Both the position numbers and the translations under genes were made by a program. This document shows, in pieces, positions 43,905 to 53,024 of a stretch of 64,000 nt of DNA. Every line of letters begins with the position of its first letter. Position 1 is the first letter of the stretch. The notes beneath the pieces were generated by a model, which saw only the letters and a program-made list of their open reading frames with translations, did not search any database and had not been told where the DNA came from. Origin of the DNA: Pseudomonas viridiflava. GTDB taxonomy: Bacteria > Pseudomonadota > Gammaproteobacteria > Pseudomonadales > Pseudomonadaceae. The stretch lies in NCBI RefSeq assembly GCF_900580675.1, contig NZ_UTBG01000186.1:62001-126000 (forward strand), read 5' to 3'.

Positions 43905-46181
43905 ATGAGCGACTCCATTCACACCCCGCATAAACACGAGCACGGCGACGAGCACGATCACAGCCACGAGCACGATCACGGCCCGAAAAAACTCACCCCC
44001 GTGCACGACCACGGTCAAGGCGGCTCATGCTGTTCCGGCACGCCCGCGCCCGCATTGGTGCAACTCAGCGAAGCGCCCACGGCGGGCGCGCGGCTGAGTA
44101 CCTTCCGCATCGAAGCCATGGACTGCCCCACCGAGCAAACGCTGATCCAGAACAAACTGGGCAAACTCGCCGGTGTGCAGCAGCTGGAATTCAACCTGAT
44201 CAACCGCATCCTCGGTGTCACCCATGACCTGCCGAGCACCGCGCCGATCGTGGACGCCATCAAATCCCTGGGCATGCAGGCCGACCCCATCGTCGAAGGC
44301 ACCCCCGCCGCCGAACCGCCCGCCAAGAAACACTGGTGGCCGCTGGCGTTGTCCGGCGTGGGCGCGTTGGGCGCTGAAGTGCTGCATTTCACCAATGCCG
44401 CACCGACCTGGGTGATTGCCGCAGTGGCGCTGGTTTCGATCCTCAGCGGCGGCCTCACCACCTACAAAAAGGGCTGGATCGCCCTGAAAAACCTCAACCT
44501 GAACATCAACGCGCTGATGAGTATCGCGGTCACCGGCGCGATCCTGATTGGCCAGTGGCCCGAAGCGGCGATGGTGATGTTCCTGTTCACCGTTGCCGAG
44601 TTGATCGAAGCCAAATCCCTCGACCGTGCGCGCAATGCCATCAGCGGTTTGATGCAAATGGCTCCCGAGCAAGCCACGGTGCAGCAGGCTGACGGCTCAT
44701 GGGTTGAAAAAGAAGTCAAAAGTATCGAACTTGGCGCGATCGTCCGCGTTAAGCCGGGCGAGCGAATTGGCCTGGACGGTGAAGTAACCGCCGGCCAATC
44801 CACCATCGACCAGGCACCGATCACCGGCGAGAGCCTGCCGATTGAAAAGGCCGTGGGCGATAAAGTCTTCGCCGGCACCATCAACCAGGCGGGCTCACTG
44901 GAGTACAAGGTCACGGCAGCGGCGAATAATTCGACCCTGGCGCGAATCATCCACGCCGTGGAGCAGGCCCAGGGCGCACGCGCGCCGACCCAGCGCTTCG
45001 TCGACAGCTTCTCGAAAATCTACACCCCGGCGGTCTTCCTGTTTGCCTTGGGCGTGGCGATTATCCCGCCGCTGTTCATGGCCGGCGCCTGGTTCGACTG
45101 GATCTACCGCGCCCTGGTGTTGCTGGTGGTCGCCTGTCCCTGCGCCTTGGTGATTTCCACCCCGGTAACCATCGTCAGCGGGCTGGCAGCCGCGGCCCGC
45201 AGAGGCATCCTGATCAAGGGCGGCGTGTACCTGGAGGGCGGTTACAAGCTCGATTACCTGGCTCTCGACAAGACCGGCACCATCACCCACGGCAAGCCGG
45301 TGCAAACCGATTACCTGGCGCTTTTCCCGAACGTTGAAGACAGCGCGCCGGCCCTGGCCGCCAGCCTGGCGGGGCGTTCCGACCATCCGGTGTCGTTGGC
45401 GATCGCCAATGCGGCTGTGGATAAAAACTTGCCGGTTCACGTTGTGGATAACTTCGAGGCGCTGGCCGGGCGTGGGGTGCGCGGCGATATCAATGGCCAG
45501 ACCTACCACTTGGGCAACCATCGCCTGGTGGAAGACTTGGGGCTGTGCTCGCCGGAACTGGAAGAAAAGCTGTTCGCCCTGGAGAAACAGGGCAAGTCCG
45601 TGGTGTTGTTGCTCGACAAGTCCGGCCCGCTGGCACTGTTCGCCGTGGCCGACACGGTCAAGGACAGCAGCCGCGAAGCCATCCAGCAACTGCACGAGTT
45701 GGGCATCAAGACCCTGATGCTCACCGGCGACAACACCCATACAGCCAAGGCGATTGCCGCTCAAGTCGGTATCGACCAGGCCCAGGGCGACCTGTTGCCC
45801 ACCGATAAACTGCAAGCCATCGAAACCCTCTACGGCCAGGGCCGTCGCGTCGGCATGGTCGGCGACGGCATCAACGATGCGCCGGCCCTGGCCCGCGCCG
45901 AGATCGGCTTTGCCATGGCCGCAGCGGGCACCGACACCGCTATCGAAACCGCCGACGTGGCGCTGATGGACGATGATTTGCGCAAGATCCCGGCGTTTAT
46001 TCGGCTGTCCCGCCAAACGTCGAGCATCCTCAAGCAGAACATCACCCTGGCGCTGGTGATCAAGGCGATCTTCCTGGTGGTGACCTTCCTGGGCATGGCG
46101 ACCATGTGGATGGCGGTGTTCGCCGACATGGGCGTGGCCCTGCTGGTGGTGTTCAACGGCCTGCGCCTGTTGCGCAAATAG
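43905..46181 (+). CDS. cadA: Cd2+/Zn2+/Pb2+-exporting P1B-type ATPase CadA
   Basis: A 758-residue inner-membrane pump that expels divalent soft metals. Residues 6-40 are His/Asp/Glu-rich (several H-x-H pairs), with a Cys pair at 42-43. A heavy-metal domain follows with a single-Cys motif EAMDCPTEQTL (Cys74). The membrane CPC motif is VACPCALVIS, the phosphorylation site is DKTGTITHGKP, the hinge is MVGDGINDAPALARAE, and the actuator TGES is present. The CPTEQ and CPC motifs identify the Cd/Zn/Pb subgroup rather than copper pumps. cadR is divergent. Confidence 0.95.
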   Translation: MSDSIHTPHKHEHGDEHDHSHEHDHGPKKLTPVHDHGQGGSCCSGTPAPALVQLSEAPTAGARLSTFRIEAMDCPTEQTLIQNKLGKLAGVQQLEFNLINRILGVTHDLPSTAPIVDAIKSLGMQADPIVEGTPAAEPPAKKHWWPLALSGVGALGAEVLHFTNAAPTWVIAAVALVSILSGGLTTYKKGWIALKNLNLNINALMSIAVTGAILIGQWPEAAMVMFLFTVAELIEAKSLDRARNAISGLMQMAPEQATVQQADGSWVEKEVKSIELGAIVRVKPGERIGLDGEVTAGQSTIDQAPITGESLPIEKAVGDKVFAGTINQAGSLEYKVTAAANNSTLARIIHAVEQAQGARAPTQRFVDSFSKIYTPAVFLFALGVAIIPPLFMAGAWFDWIYRALVLLVVACPCALVISTPVTIVSGLAAAARRGILIKGGVYLEGGYKLDYLALDKTGTITHGKPVQTDYLALFPNVEDSAPALAASLAGRSDHPVSLAIANAAVDKNLPVHVVDNFEALAGRGVRGDINGQTYHLGNHRLVEDLGLCSPELEEKLFALEKQGKSVVLLLDKSGPLALFAVADTVKDSSREAIQQLHELGIKTLMLTGDNTHTAKAIAAQVGIDQAQGDLLPTDKLQAIETLYGQGRRVGMVGDGINDAPALARAEIGFAMAAAGTDTAIETADVALMDDDLRKIPAFIRLSRQTSSILKQNITLALVIKAIFLVVTFLGMATMWMAVFADMGVALLVVFNGLRLLRK

Positions 46182-46183
46182 CC

Positions 46184-47551
46184 TCAGGTTTCGTCGAGGC
46201 GCTGGGCCAGGGCTTCGACCTGTTCCTGGCGCTCGGCCTGGCTCAGTTTGGCGTGGGGGTTGAGCGACGACCATTGCGGGTGGGCGCGGGCCTTGTGCAG
46301 GGCATCCGGCAATTTGCCTTCGCGCCAGGTTTTGTCCTGGGGCGTGTCGACCTTGATGCTGTGCACCGCCGCATGGCCGCGCAGGTTCAGGGCCTTGAGC
46401 AATTGCCGCTGGCGCAGGGCCAGCAGGCGCAACACGCTGTCGTCGACGGTCAGCTCGCGCTGGCCCTTGATCTTGCCCAGCAGGCGGCTGCCGTAGCTGC
46501 GCGCGGTTTGCAGCGCGCCACCGGCAATTGCCCCGGCCAGCGCAGCGGCGCCGAGCGTCAGGCCGCCGACCAGCAAATCCACACCGGCGCCGGCGGCCGC
46601 GCCTGCCGCGATCCCGCCGCCGACCCGCACGCCGAGCTGCTTGAGGGTTTCCGGGTTGAACAGGTCATCGCCCCAGCGCCCGTCAAGCAAGGGTAAATCA
46701 CTGGCGGCGGCGTCCTGCGGGCGGAAGCCGAACAGTTTCAGCAACGCCTCCACACACTTTTGCTCGCGCTGACGCACCGCCTTGCGCAGCTCCACGATGG
46801 CCTGTTGCTCATCTTCGGTGACCACACTGCGCCGACACGCCGCGCAGTCGATCAGCAGTTCGGCGATCAACCGCGCGGCGCTTTGCTGGCGAGCCTGGCG
46901 CTGGGCTTCCTGGTCAAGAATCAAGCGCTCGAGCTGCGGCCGGGCGTTTTCCAGCAGCAGGGCCAGGCTTTCATACAGCCGACGCTCGCCGTCTTCCGGT
47001 GGCGCCACGCTGTCAAAGCGCACCAGCGCGTGCAGGCCAAGTCGGGCCAGGGCTTCGCGCCAGTCCGGCTCGCGGTGGTCGCTGCTGCTGACAAAGTTGA
47101 GCACTGGCAGCAACGGTTTGCCGCAACTGGCCAGCACTTGCAGCTCATCGCGGTACTTGGCCAGCACCGGCTCGCGGGCGTCGATCACATACAGGCCGGC
47201 GTCCGAGGCCAGCAATTGGCGCAGCACCTTGGCTTCCTGTTCGAAACGTTGGCGTGCTTCGCTGCCTTCCAGAAAACGCGCCAGGCGCGCCGGGCCGTCG
47301 AGGCGTTCGCCGGGGCGATCCAGGCGCTCAAGATAGTCGAGCAGGGCGATGGCATCTTCCAGGCCGGGCGTGTCGTACAACTCCAGTAACGCTTCGCCAT
47401 CCACCGACAAACGTGCGCCTTCGACATGCCGCGTGGTGCTGGGGCGATGGGACACTTCGCCGAAGCCGACGTCGCGGGTCAAGGTGCGCAGCAGCGAGGT
47501 CTTGCCGACATTGGTGTGGCCGACCACGGCGAGCTTCAACGGTTTAGTCAT
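46184..47551 (-). CDS. GTPase with DUF3482 domain
   Basis: A 455-residue protein. The N-terminal TRAFAC-type G domain has P-loop GHTNVGKTS, switch region STTRHVEG, G3 DTPG (LYDTPGLEDA) and a helical insert. The C-terminal DUF3482 region (about residues 240-455) contains a Gly/Ala-rich stretch RVGGGIAAGAAAGAGVD and TLGAAALAGAIAGGAL that resembles a glycine-zipper membrane hairpin. It overlaps the upstream DUF2868 gene by eight bases, which indicates coupled translation and probably a joint complex. The pair's function is unknown. Confidence 0.86.
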   Translation of the reverse strand: MTKPLKLAVVGHTNVGKTSLLRTLTRDVGFGEVSHRPSTTRHVEGARLSVDGEALLELYDTPGLEDAIALLDYLERLDRPGERLDGPARLARFLEGSEARQRFEQEAKVLRQLLASDAGLYVIDAREPVLAKYRDELQVLASCGKPLLPVLNFVSSSDHREPDWREALARLGLHALVRFDSVAPPEDGERRLYESLALLLENARPQLERLILDQEAQRQARQQSAARLIAELLIDCAACRRSVVTEDEQQAIVELRKAVRQREQKCVEALLKLFGFRPQDAAASDLPLLDGRWGDDLFNPETLKQLGVRVGGGIAAGAAAGAGVDLLVGGLTLGAAALAGAIAGGALQTARSYGSRLLGKIKGQRELTVDDSVLRLLALRQRQLLKALNLRGHAAVHSIKVDTPQDKTWREGKLPDALHKARAHPQWSSLNPHAKLSQAERQEQVEALAQRLDET

Positions 47552-48923
47552 GACCGGTCTCCAGCCAATTGAGCGGCGCGCAGTCGGCGAAGGGCAGTTC
47601 CAGCTGTTGCAGCGCTGCGTGCCAATCGCCCAGGCGTTCGGCATCCAGCGCCTGGCCGGGCGGCGCTTGCAGCAGCCAGACGCGGGTGGCGGTGGCGCTG
47701 CGTGCGAGTTCGGCGATCAGCGCCAGGCTGCCACGGTCGGGCGAGCGGCGTGGGTCACAGGCGATGGCCAGGCGCGCGGGCGGGAAGCGGGTCAGTTGTT
47801 CCAGCAGCTTGTTGCGCGATTCGCGGCTGTCGAGGATGCCGGCGTTTTTTACGCTGGGTGGCAGTTTGGGCGGCCACGCGTGTTGATCGTCCAGCTCAAT
47901 GGCCACCAACAGGGCGCCGTCGCTTTCCAGCTCGCTGACACCGCCGCTGACGTGATGCAGTTGTTCGGGCGCGGCGTCGTTGATCCCAAGCCGTTCGCTG
48001 CTCGGCATCAGGCGTTCGCGCAACGGGCTGTAGCCGGGCAGGTTGAGGTCCAGGCGCAGGGCGGCGCGCCCGCGTTTCCAGCGCCACAGGCACAGCAGGG
48101 CGAGGATCAATCTCGGCAGCAAACCGTAGACCAGCAATACGCCGACCAGCCAGGCGGCCCAGGCCTGGCGGGCGCTTTCGATATTCAGCGCGGAATCGCC
48201 GCTGGCGCGGATCATCTCGACGGTCGGCACGTTGAAGCCCAGCAGCGCGGGCAGGGTGCCGAGGGCTTGGGTCACGGCCACAAAGGTATCTGCGCCGAGG
48301 ATGGTGGTTTCCCACACAAAGCCGTAGCGCCGGGTGGCGAGCAGTGTCAGCAGAATCACCATCGCGCTGAGCAATGCCAGCAACCACAGGCTATTGACCA
48401 ACACACCGACGGCCCAGCGATTGAGTTTCTGGCGCTGCAACAACAAGAGCAACGCCGGCGCCAGTTGGGCGGCCTTGGCGTCGCGCGCGAATTTTTCGCT
48501 GAGCCACAACCACAGACGCCCGAGGCTGGCGCTGTGTTCACCGGCAAACACCAGGCCCAACGCCCAGCTGATTAATAAAATCAAGTTCAACCCAAGCAGG
48601 CTGCCCAGCGCCCAGAACACATTCACCGGGGTCTGGCCGTTACCGAGCGCGGCGAAGGCCAGACCCGCGCCGCTGATGACGGCCACTATCGCCAGTAGCA
48701 CCAGCGCCAACCGCGCTCCCTGCAGCCAGCGGGTGAGGGCGGCGGTCAGGCCATCACGCTCGGCCAGGTGCAGGGCGCGCTGCTGGATGCGTGTCGGCAG
48801 ATCGCCACCGGCCGCGCGGGCCAGGCGGTTGGCTTCGAGGTCTTCCAGCGGGCCGGCGTGTTCTTCACGCAGGCGCACGGTTTCCGTCAGCCAGAGGGTA
48901 TGCAGGGGGTTCGGTGCGGTCAC
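47544..48923 (-). CDS. DUF2868 multi-pass membrane protein
   Basis: A 459-residue protein with several hydrophobic segments (around residues 75-95, 105-125, 200-220, 260-285) and a soluble C-terminal part. The opening LWLTETVRLREEHAGPLEDL, then RIQQRALHLAERDGL, matches the DUF2868 pattern. The start is GTG at 48923 with AGGA six bases upstream. It is followed by the DUF3482 GTPase with an 8-base overlap; DUF2868 and DUF3482 genes commonly occur together. The C-terminal soluble domain may receive the GTPase. No function is established. Confidence 0.83.
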   Translation of the reverse strand: MTAPNPLHTLWLTETVRLREEHAGPLEDLEANRLARAAGGDLPTRIQQRALHLAERDGLTAALTRWLQGARLALVLLAIVAVISGAGLAFAALGNGQTPVNVFWALGSLLGLNLILLISWALGLVFAGEHSASLGRLWLWLSEKFARDAKAAQLAPALLLLLQRQKLNRWAVGVLVNSLWLLALLSAMVILLTLLATRRYGFVWETTILGADTFVAVTQALGTLPALLGFNVPTVEMIRASGDSALNIESARQAWAAWLVGVLLVYGLLPRLILALLCLWRWKRGRAALRLDLNLPGYSPLRERLMPSSERLGINDAAPEQLHHVSGGVSELESDGALLVAIELDDQHAWPPKLPPSVKNAGILDSRESRNKLLEQLTRFPPARLAIACDPRRSPDRGSLALIAELARSATATRVWLLQAPPGQALDAERLGDWHAALQQLELPFADCAPLNWLETGHD

Positions 48924-48992
48924 GCGCGGTCCTGTTGTGCAAGTGAGGTTGGAGCATAACCGCTCGGTCGCGGCTCTGGTATTCTCGTCGCC

Positions 48993-49505
48993 ATGAAAAA
49001 AACTCTCCCTTTAAGCCTGATCGCAGCCCTCGGTGAAAACCGTGTGATCGGCGTCGACAACAGCATGCCCTGGCACTTGCCGGGGGATTTCAAATATTTC
49101 AAGGCCACCACGCTCGGCAAGCCGATCATCATGGGGCGCAAGACCTGGGATTCCCTCGGCCGACCGTTGCCGGGGCGCCTGAATCTTGTGGTCAGCCGTC
49201 AGACCGATCTGGCGCTTGAAGGTGCGGAAGTTTTTCCGTCACTCGAGGCGGCGGTCCAGCGGGCTGAGGCCTGGGCGCTGGAACAGGGCGGGGATGAGCT
49301 GATGCTGATCGGCGGCGCGCAGCTGTATGCGCAGGGGCTGGAGCAGGCGGAGCGCCTGTATTTGACGCGGGTGGCGTTGAGCCCGGCAGGGGATGCGTGG
49401 TTTCCGGAGTTTGATGCGAACCGGTGGAAGTTGGTTTCCAACCTGGAGAACCCGGCTGAAGGTGATAAGCCTGCGTACAGCTTTGAGGTTTGGGAAAAAG
49501 CCTAA
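48993..49505 (+). CDS. folA: Dihydrofolate reductase FolA
   Basis: A 170-residue NADPH-dependent reductase that returns dihydrofolate to tetrahydrofolate. The active-site block is IAALGENRVIGVDNSMPWHL with the catalytic acidic residue in PGDFKYFKATTLGKPIIMGRKTWDSLG. LIGGAQLYAQGLEQAERLYLTRV follows as the NADPH loop. It has the normal type-I length and is divergent from the DUF2868 gene with 69 bases between starts. Confidence 0.95.
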   Translation: MKKTLPLSLIAALGENRVIGVDNSMPWHLPGDFKYFKATTLGKPIIMGRKTWDSLGRPLPGRLNLVVSRQTDLALEGAEVFPSLEAAVQRAEAWALEQGGDELMLIGGAQLYAQGLEQAERLYLTRVALSPAGDAWFPEFDANRWKLVSNLENPAEGDKPAYSFEVWEKA

Positions 49506-49507
49506 GA

Positions 49508-49582
49508 GCATCGCAGGCAAGCCAGCTCCCACACTTGAATGTATTCACAAATCAAAATGTGGGCGCTGGCTTGCCTGCGATG
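49508..49582. repeat. REP doublet, GCTGGCTTGCCTGCGA type
   Basis: The inverted arms CATCGCAGGCAAGCCAGCTC and GGCGCTGGCTTGCCTGCGAT with a spacer of about 35 bases lie between convergent folA and tcyP. Confidence 0.82.
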
Positions 49583-49590
49583 GCGGTCTA

Positions 49591-50982
49591 TCAGGCCTGC
49601 GCTAACTCCGCATGCTCATCCGCATTCAACAACGCTTTATCCGTCTGCCCCATGATCTGGCTGGTAATCGCGCCCGCCGTCATCGAACCGTTCACGTTCA
49701 ACGCCGTACGGCCCATGTCGATCAGTGGCTCCACGGAAATCAGCAACGCCACCAGTGACACCGGCAAACCCATCGCCGGCAGCACGATCAGCGCGGCGAA
49801 GGTCGCACCGCCGCCCACACCCGCCACACCGGCCGAGCTCAAGGTCACGATTGCTACCAGGGTCGCGATCCACAGCGGGTCCAGCGGGTTGATGCCCACG
49901 GTCGGCGCCACCATCACCGCCAGCATCGCCGGGTAGAGACCGGCGCAGCCGTTCTGGCCAATGGTCGCGCCGAACGAGGCGGCGAACCCGGCGATGGACT
50001 GCGGGATGCCCAAGCGGCGGGTCTGCGCTTCAATGCTCAGCGGAATCGCCGCTGCGCTGGAGCGGCTGGTGAAGGCAAAGGTCAGCACCGGCCACACTTT
50101 GCGGAAGAAGCGCAGCGGGTTGACCCCGGCCAGCGACAGCAGCAGGCCGTGCACCACGAACATCAGGCCCAGGGCCAGGTACGACACCACCACAAAACTG
50201 CCAAGCTTGATGATGTCCTGCAGGTTGGAACCGGCGACGACCTTGGTCATCAGCGCCAGCACGCCGTACGGCGTCAGCTTCATCACCAGGCGCACCAGGC
50301 GCATCACCCAGGCTTGCAGGGTGTCGATGGCGTTGATTACTTTCTGGCCTTTTTCCACGTCATCCTTGAGCAGTTGCAGTGCGGCAACCCCGAGGAAGGC
50401 GGCGAAAATTACCACGCTAATGATCGAAGTCGGCTTGGCCCGGGCCAGGTCGGCGAACGGGTTGGCCGGCACAAAGGACAGCAGCAACTGCGGGATATTC
50501 AGGTCGGCGACCTTGCCCGCGTAATCACTCTGGATCACTTGCAGGCGCGCCATTTCCTGAGTGCCGGCCACCAGCCCTTCGGCGGTCAGGCCGAACAGGT
50601 TGGTCAGGCCGATACCGATCAGCGCCGCAATCGCGGTGGTGAACAGCAGCGTGCCGATGGTCAGGAAGCTGATCTTGCCCAGGGACGAGGCATTATGCAG
50701 ACGCGCTACGGCACTGAGGATCGAGGCGAATACCAGCGGGATAACGATCATTTGCAGCAGTTGTACGTAGCCGTTGCCGACCAGGTCGAACCAGCCGATC
50801 GAGGCCTTGAGCACCGGGCTGCCGTCGCCGTAAATGGTGTGCAGCGCCGCACCAAACAGCACGCCGAGCACCAGCGCGAAAAGAACCTTCTTGGCGAGGC
50901 TCCAGTGAGTGCGACGGGTTTGTGCCAGGCCCAGCAACAGGGCCACGAACACCAGTAAGTTGAGAATCAGGGGCAGATTCAT
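49591..50982 (-). CDS. tcyP: L-cystine:cation symporter TcyP (DAACS family)
   Basis: A 463-residue dicarboxylate/amino-acid:cation symporter. The N-terminal half (NLPLILNLLVFVALLLGLAQ, then GNGYVQLLQMIVIPLVFASI, ILSAVARLHNASSLGKISF) closely follows E. coli TcyP/YdjN. The transport core has the serine-rich loop FAFTSRSSAAAIPLS and the segment NVNGSMTAGAIT. It imports cystine, linking it to the sulfur theme of the ssu block. An AT-rich upstream region contains a possible CysB element. Confidence 0.9.
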   Translation of the reverse strand: MNLPLILNLLVFVALLLGLAQTRRTHWSLAKKVLFALVLGVLFGAALHTIYGDGSPVLKASIGWFDLVGNGYVQLLQMIVIPLVFASILSAVARLHNASSLGKISFLTIGTLLFTTAIAALIGIGLTNLFGLTAEGLVAGTQEMARLQVIQSDYAGKVADLNIPQLLLSFVPANPFADLARAKPTSIISVVIFAAFLGVAALQLLKDDVEKGQKVINAIDTLQAWVMRLVRLVMKLTPYGVLALMTKVVAGSNLQDIIKLGSFVVVSYLALGLMFVVHGLLLSLAGVNPLRFFRKVWPVLTFAFTSRSSAAAIPLSIEAQTRRLGIPQSIAGFAASFGATIGQNGCAGLYPAMLAVMVAPTVGINPLDPLWIATLVAIVTLSSAGVAGVGGGATFAALIVLPAMGLPVSLVALLISVEPLIDMGRTALNVNGSMTAGAITSQIMGQTDKALLNADEHAELAQA

Positions 50983-51093
50983 TGAAGCTCCGTTGAGAAG
51001 GCAGCCAATCGCGTGAGCCTGCGATTGCGAACCGGAAATGCTAACAGCTTGAAATATATTGATTTAATACCGATATGGAATGGCGACTGTCGT

Positions 51094-51112
51094 TTTTGGA
51101 ATAAGCATTTGA
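51094..51112. promoter_or_regulatory. Possible CysB-type element upstream of tcyP
   Basis: TTTTTGGAATAAGCATTTG contains, on the minus strand, CTTATTCCAAAA, close to the TTATTCC core of CysB sites. It lies about 115 bases upstream of the tcyP start in an AT-rich divergent region shared with the phosphatase gene. tcyP is CysB-regulated in E. coli. The call is inferential. Confidence 0.3.
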
Positions 51113-51224
51113 CGCCCAGGCATATGCCGCTGGCGTTATCGCGACGCAAGCGGTCGCGCTCGAAGTGGGAACTGTCACTTGGATTTGTTAGCGTCGATGT
51201 CTTTCACTCAGGGAGACAACGCCT

Positions 51225-52286
51225 ATGAAGCTCGCGCCGAAACTATTGGTATCCGCCGCATTCTGCCTCGGACTCGCCACCCAGGCGTTCGCCGCCACCG
51301 AGTTGAACCACTGGCCGGCGCCGGCCGCCGAGCAACTGAACAAGATGATCGCCGCCAATGCCAACAAGGGCAATTTCGCGGTGTTCGACATGGACAACAC
51401 CAGCTACCGCTACGACCTCGAAGAGTCGTTGCTGCCGTACATGGAGAACAAGGGCCTGATCACTCGCGAGAGCATGGACCCGTCCCTCAAGCTGATCCCG
51501 TTCAAGGACACCGCCGACCACAAGGAAAGCCTGTTCAGCTACTACTACCGCCTCTGCGAAGTCGACGACATGGTCTGCTACCCGTGGGTCGCGCAGATTT
51601 TTTCAGGCTTCACCCTCAAGGAACTCAAGGTCCAGGTCGACGAGTTGATGGCGTCCGGCAAACCCGTGCCGGTGACCTACTTTGAAGGCGACGCGGTGAA
51701 GAAATCCGAGGTGCAGCCGCCGAAAGTCTTCACTGGTCAGGCCGAGCTGTTCAACAAGCTGACCGAAAACGGCATTGAGGTCTACGTGATGACCGCCGCT
51801 TCGGAAGAGCTGGTGCGCATGGTCGCCGCCGATCCGAAGTACGGCTACAACGTCAAACCCGAAAACGTGATCGGTGTGACCACAATGCTCAAGGACCGCA
51901 AGACCGGCGAGCTGACCACCGCACGCAAACAGATCGCCGCCGGCAAATATGACGAGAAGGCCAACCTCGGCCTGGAACTCACGCCGTACCTGTGGACCCC
52001 GGCGACCTGGATGGCCGGTAAACACGCAGCGATCCTCACGTACATCGACGAATGGAAAAAACCGGTGATCGTCGGCGGTGATACACCGACCAGCGACGGC
52101 TACATGCTGTTCCACGATGTGGACGTGGCGAAGGGCGGCATCCATCTGTGGATCAACCGTAAAGACAAATACATGACCCAGCTCAACGGCATGATGGCCA
52201 AGCATGCAGCGGCGCAGGCCAAGGAAGGGTTGCCGGTGACGGCGGACAAGAACTGGGTGATCGTCAAGCCGGATGAGATTCAGTAA
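51225..52286 (+). CDS. Secreted HAD phosphatase, phosphorylcholine phosphatase-like (PchP)
   Basis: A 353-residue periplasmic HAD-family protein. The signal peptide is MKLAPKLLVSAAFCLGLATQ with cleavage after AFA. Motif I is FAVFDMDNTSYRYDLEE, motif II lies around VMTAASEELVRM, and motif IV is IVGGDTPTSDGYMLFHDV. These closely follow the DMDNT / SAA / GDTPDSD motifs I recall for P. aeruginosa phosphorylcholine phosphatase PchP. The length also fits. GGGAGA precedes the ATG. The substrate assignment is by motif resemblance only. Confidence 0.8.
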   Translation: MKLAPKLLVSAAFCLGLATQAFAATELNHWPAPAAEQLNKMIAANANKGNFAVFDMDNTSYRYDLEESLLPYMENKGLITRESMDPSLKLIPFKDTADHKESLFSYYYRLCEVDDMVCYPWVAQIFSGFTLKELKVQVDELMASGKPVPVTYFEGDAVKKSEVQPPKVFTGQAELFNKLTENGIEVYVMTAASEELVRMVAADPKYGYNVKPENVIGVTTMLKDRKTGELTTARKQIAAGKYDEKANLGLELTPYLWTPATWMAGKHAAILTYIDEWKKPVIVGGDTPTSDGYMLFHDVDVAKGGIHLWINRKDKYMTQLNGMMAKHAAAQAKEGLPVTADKNWVIVKPDEIQ

Positions 52287-52299
52287 GACCGAGGCGCGG

Positions 52300-52377
52300 C
52301 CATCGCAGGCAAGCCAGCTCCCACAGTTGAAATGTGTTCACGCATCAAACTGTGGGAGTCGGGCTTGCCCGCGATGA
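52300..52377. repeat. REP doublet, mixed GCTGGCTTGCCTGCGA / GTCGGGCTTGCCCGCGA type
   Basis: The left arm ATCGCAGGCAAGCCAGCTCC and the right arm GGGAGTCGGGCTTGCCCGCG are different variants of one family. It lies between the phosphatase and the ECF sigma gene. Confidence 0.82.
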
Positions 52378-52407
52378 GGCCATTAGCTTCACTGTAAACC
52401 CCAGCAA

Positions 52408-52426
52408 AAATAGATATCAATTGCGA
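52408..52426. promoter_or_regulatory. Possible degenerate Fur box before the ECF sigma gene
   Basis: AT-rich AAATAGATATCAATTGCGA lies about 70 bases before the sigma-factor start and partly matches the GATAATGATAATCATTATC Fur pattern. Iron control of FecI-type sigma genes by Fur is usual. The match is weak and only suggestive. Confidence 0.28.
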
Positions 52427-52490
52427 ACCAATCTCATCCTCTGCTAGCGTGCGCACTTCCTGAACCCTTCGTTCTTCTCAAGGTAGTGCT

Positions 52491-53024
52491 GTGCTCTCCT
52501 GGAATTCGCAGATCGCGCGCCTGTTCGCGGAGCAGAAGAAAGCCCTCGAAGCCTTCGTCACCCGCCGAACCGGCAGCGCTCAGGTGGCCGCCGACCTGAC
52601 CCAGGAATCATTCCTGCGCCTGGCACGCCTGGACTCCGGCGAGAAGATCGACAACCTGCCCGCCTTCCTCTTCACCATCGCCAGCAACCTGGTACGCGAT
52701 CACCAGCGCCAGGCCATCCGCCGTGAGCGCCTGGATGCCGGTGAGCCGAGTGAAGAACTGCCCTGCAGCAACCCCGGTGCCGACGAACAATTGGCCGCCT
52801 ATCAGCAGGAACAACTGATGCAGGATGCAATCCTGGCGTTGCCCGATGCGACTCGGCAGATCTTCCTGCTCTATCATGTCGACGAACTTTCCTACCGCGA
52901 AATTGGCGAACGCCTGTCGATCACCCCGCGCAGTGTGGAGTACCAATTGCGTCGTGCCTTGATTGAATGCCGCGCCTACATCAAGACGCGGCTCGCCTGC
53001 GATGAACAAGGACGTCGGTCATGA
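52491..53024 (+). CDS. FecI-type ECF sigma factor
   Basis: A 177-residue extracytoplasmic-function sigma factor. Region 2 is VAADLTQESFLRLARLD, then NLPAFLFTIASNLVRDHQRQ, and region 4 is LPDATRQIFLLYHVDELSYREIGERL with SITPRSVEYQLRRALIECR. The start is GTG at 52491, seven bases after AAGG; no better ATG is in frame. The anti-sigma gene overlaps its end by four bases and a TonB receptor follows, the classical FecI-FecR-receptor order. It would direct transcription of the receptor when the ligand is bound outside. Confidence 0.93.
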   Translation: MLSWNSQIARLFAEQKKALEAFVTRRTGSAQVAADLTQESFLRLARLDSGEKIDNLPAFLFTIASNLVRDHQRQAIRRERLDAGEPSEELPCSNPGADEQLAAYQQEQLMQDAILALPDATRQIFLLYHVDELSYREIGERLSITPRSVEYQLRRALIECRAYIKTRLACDEQGRRS

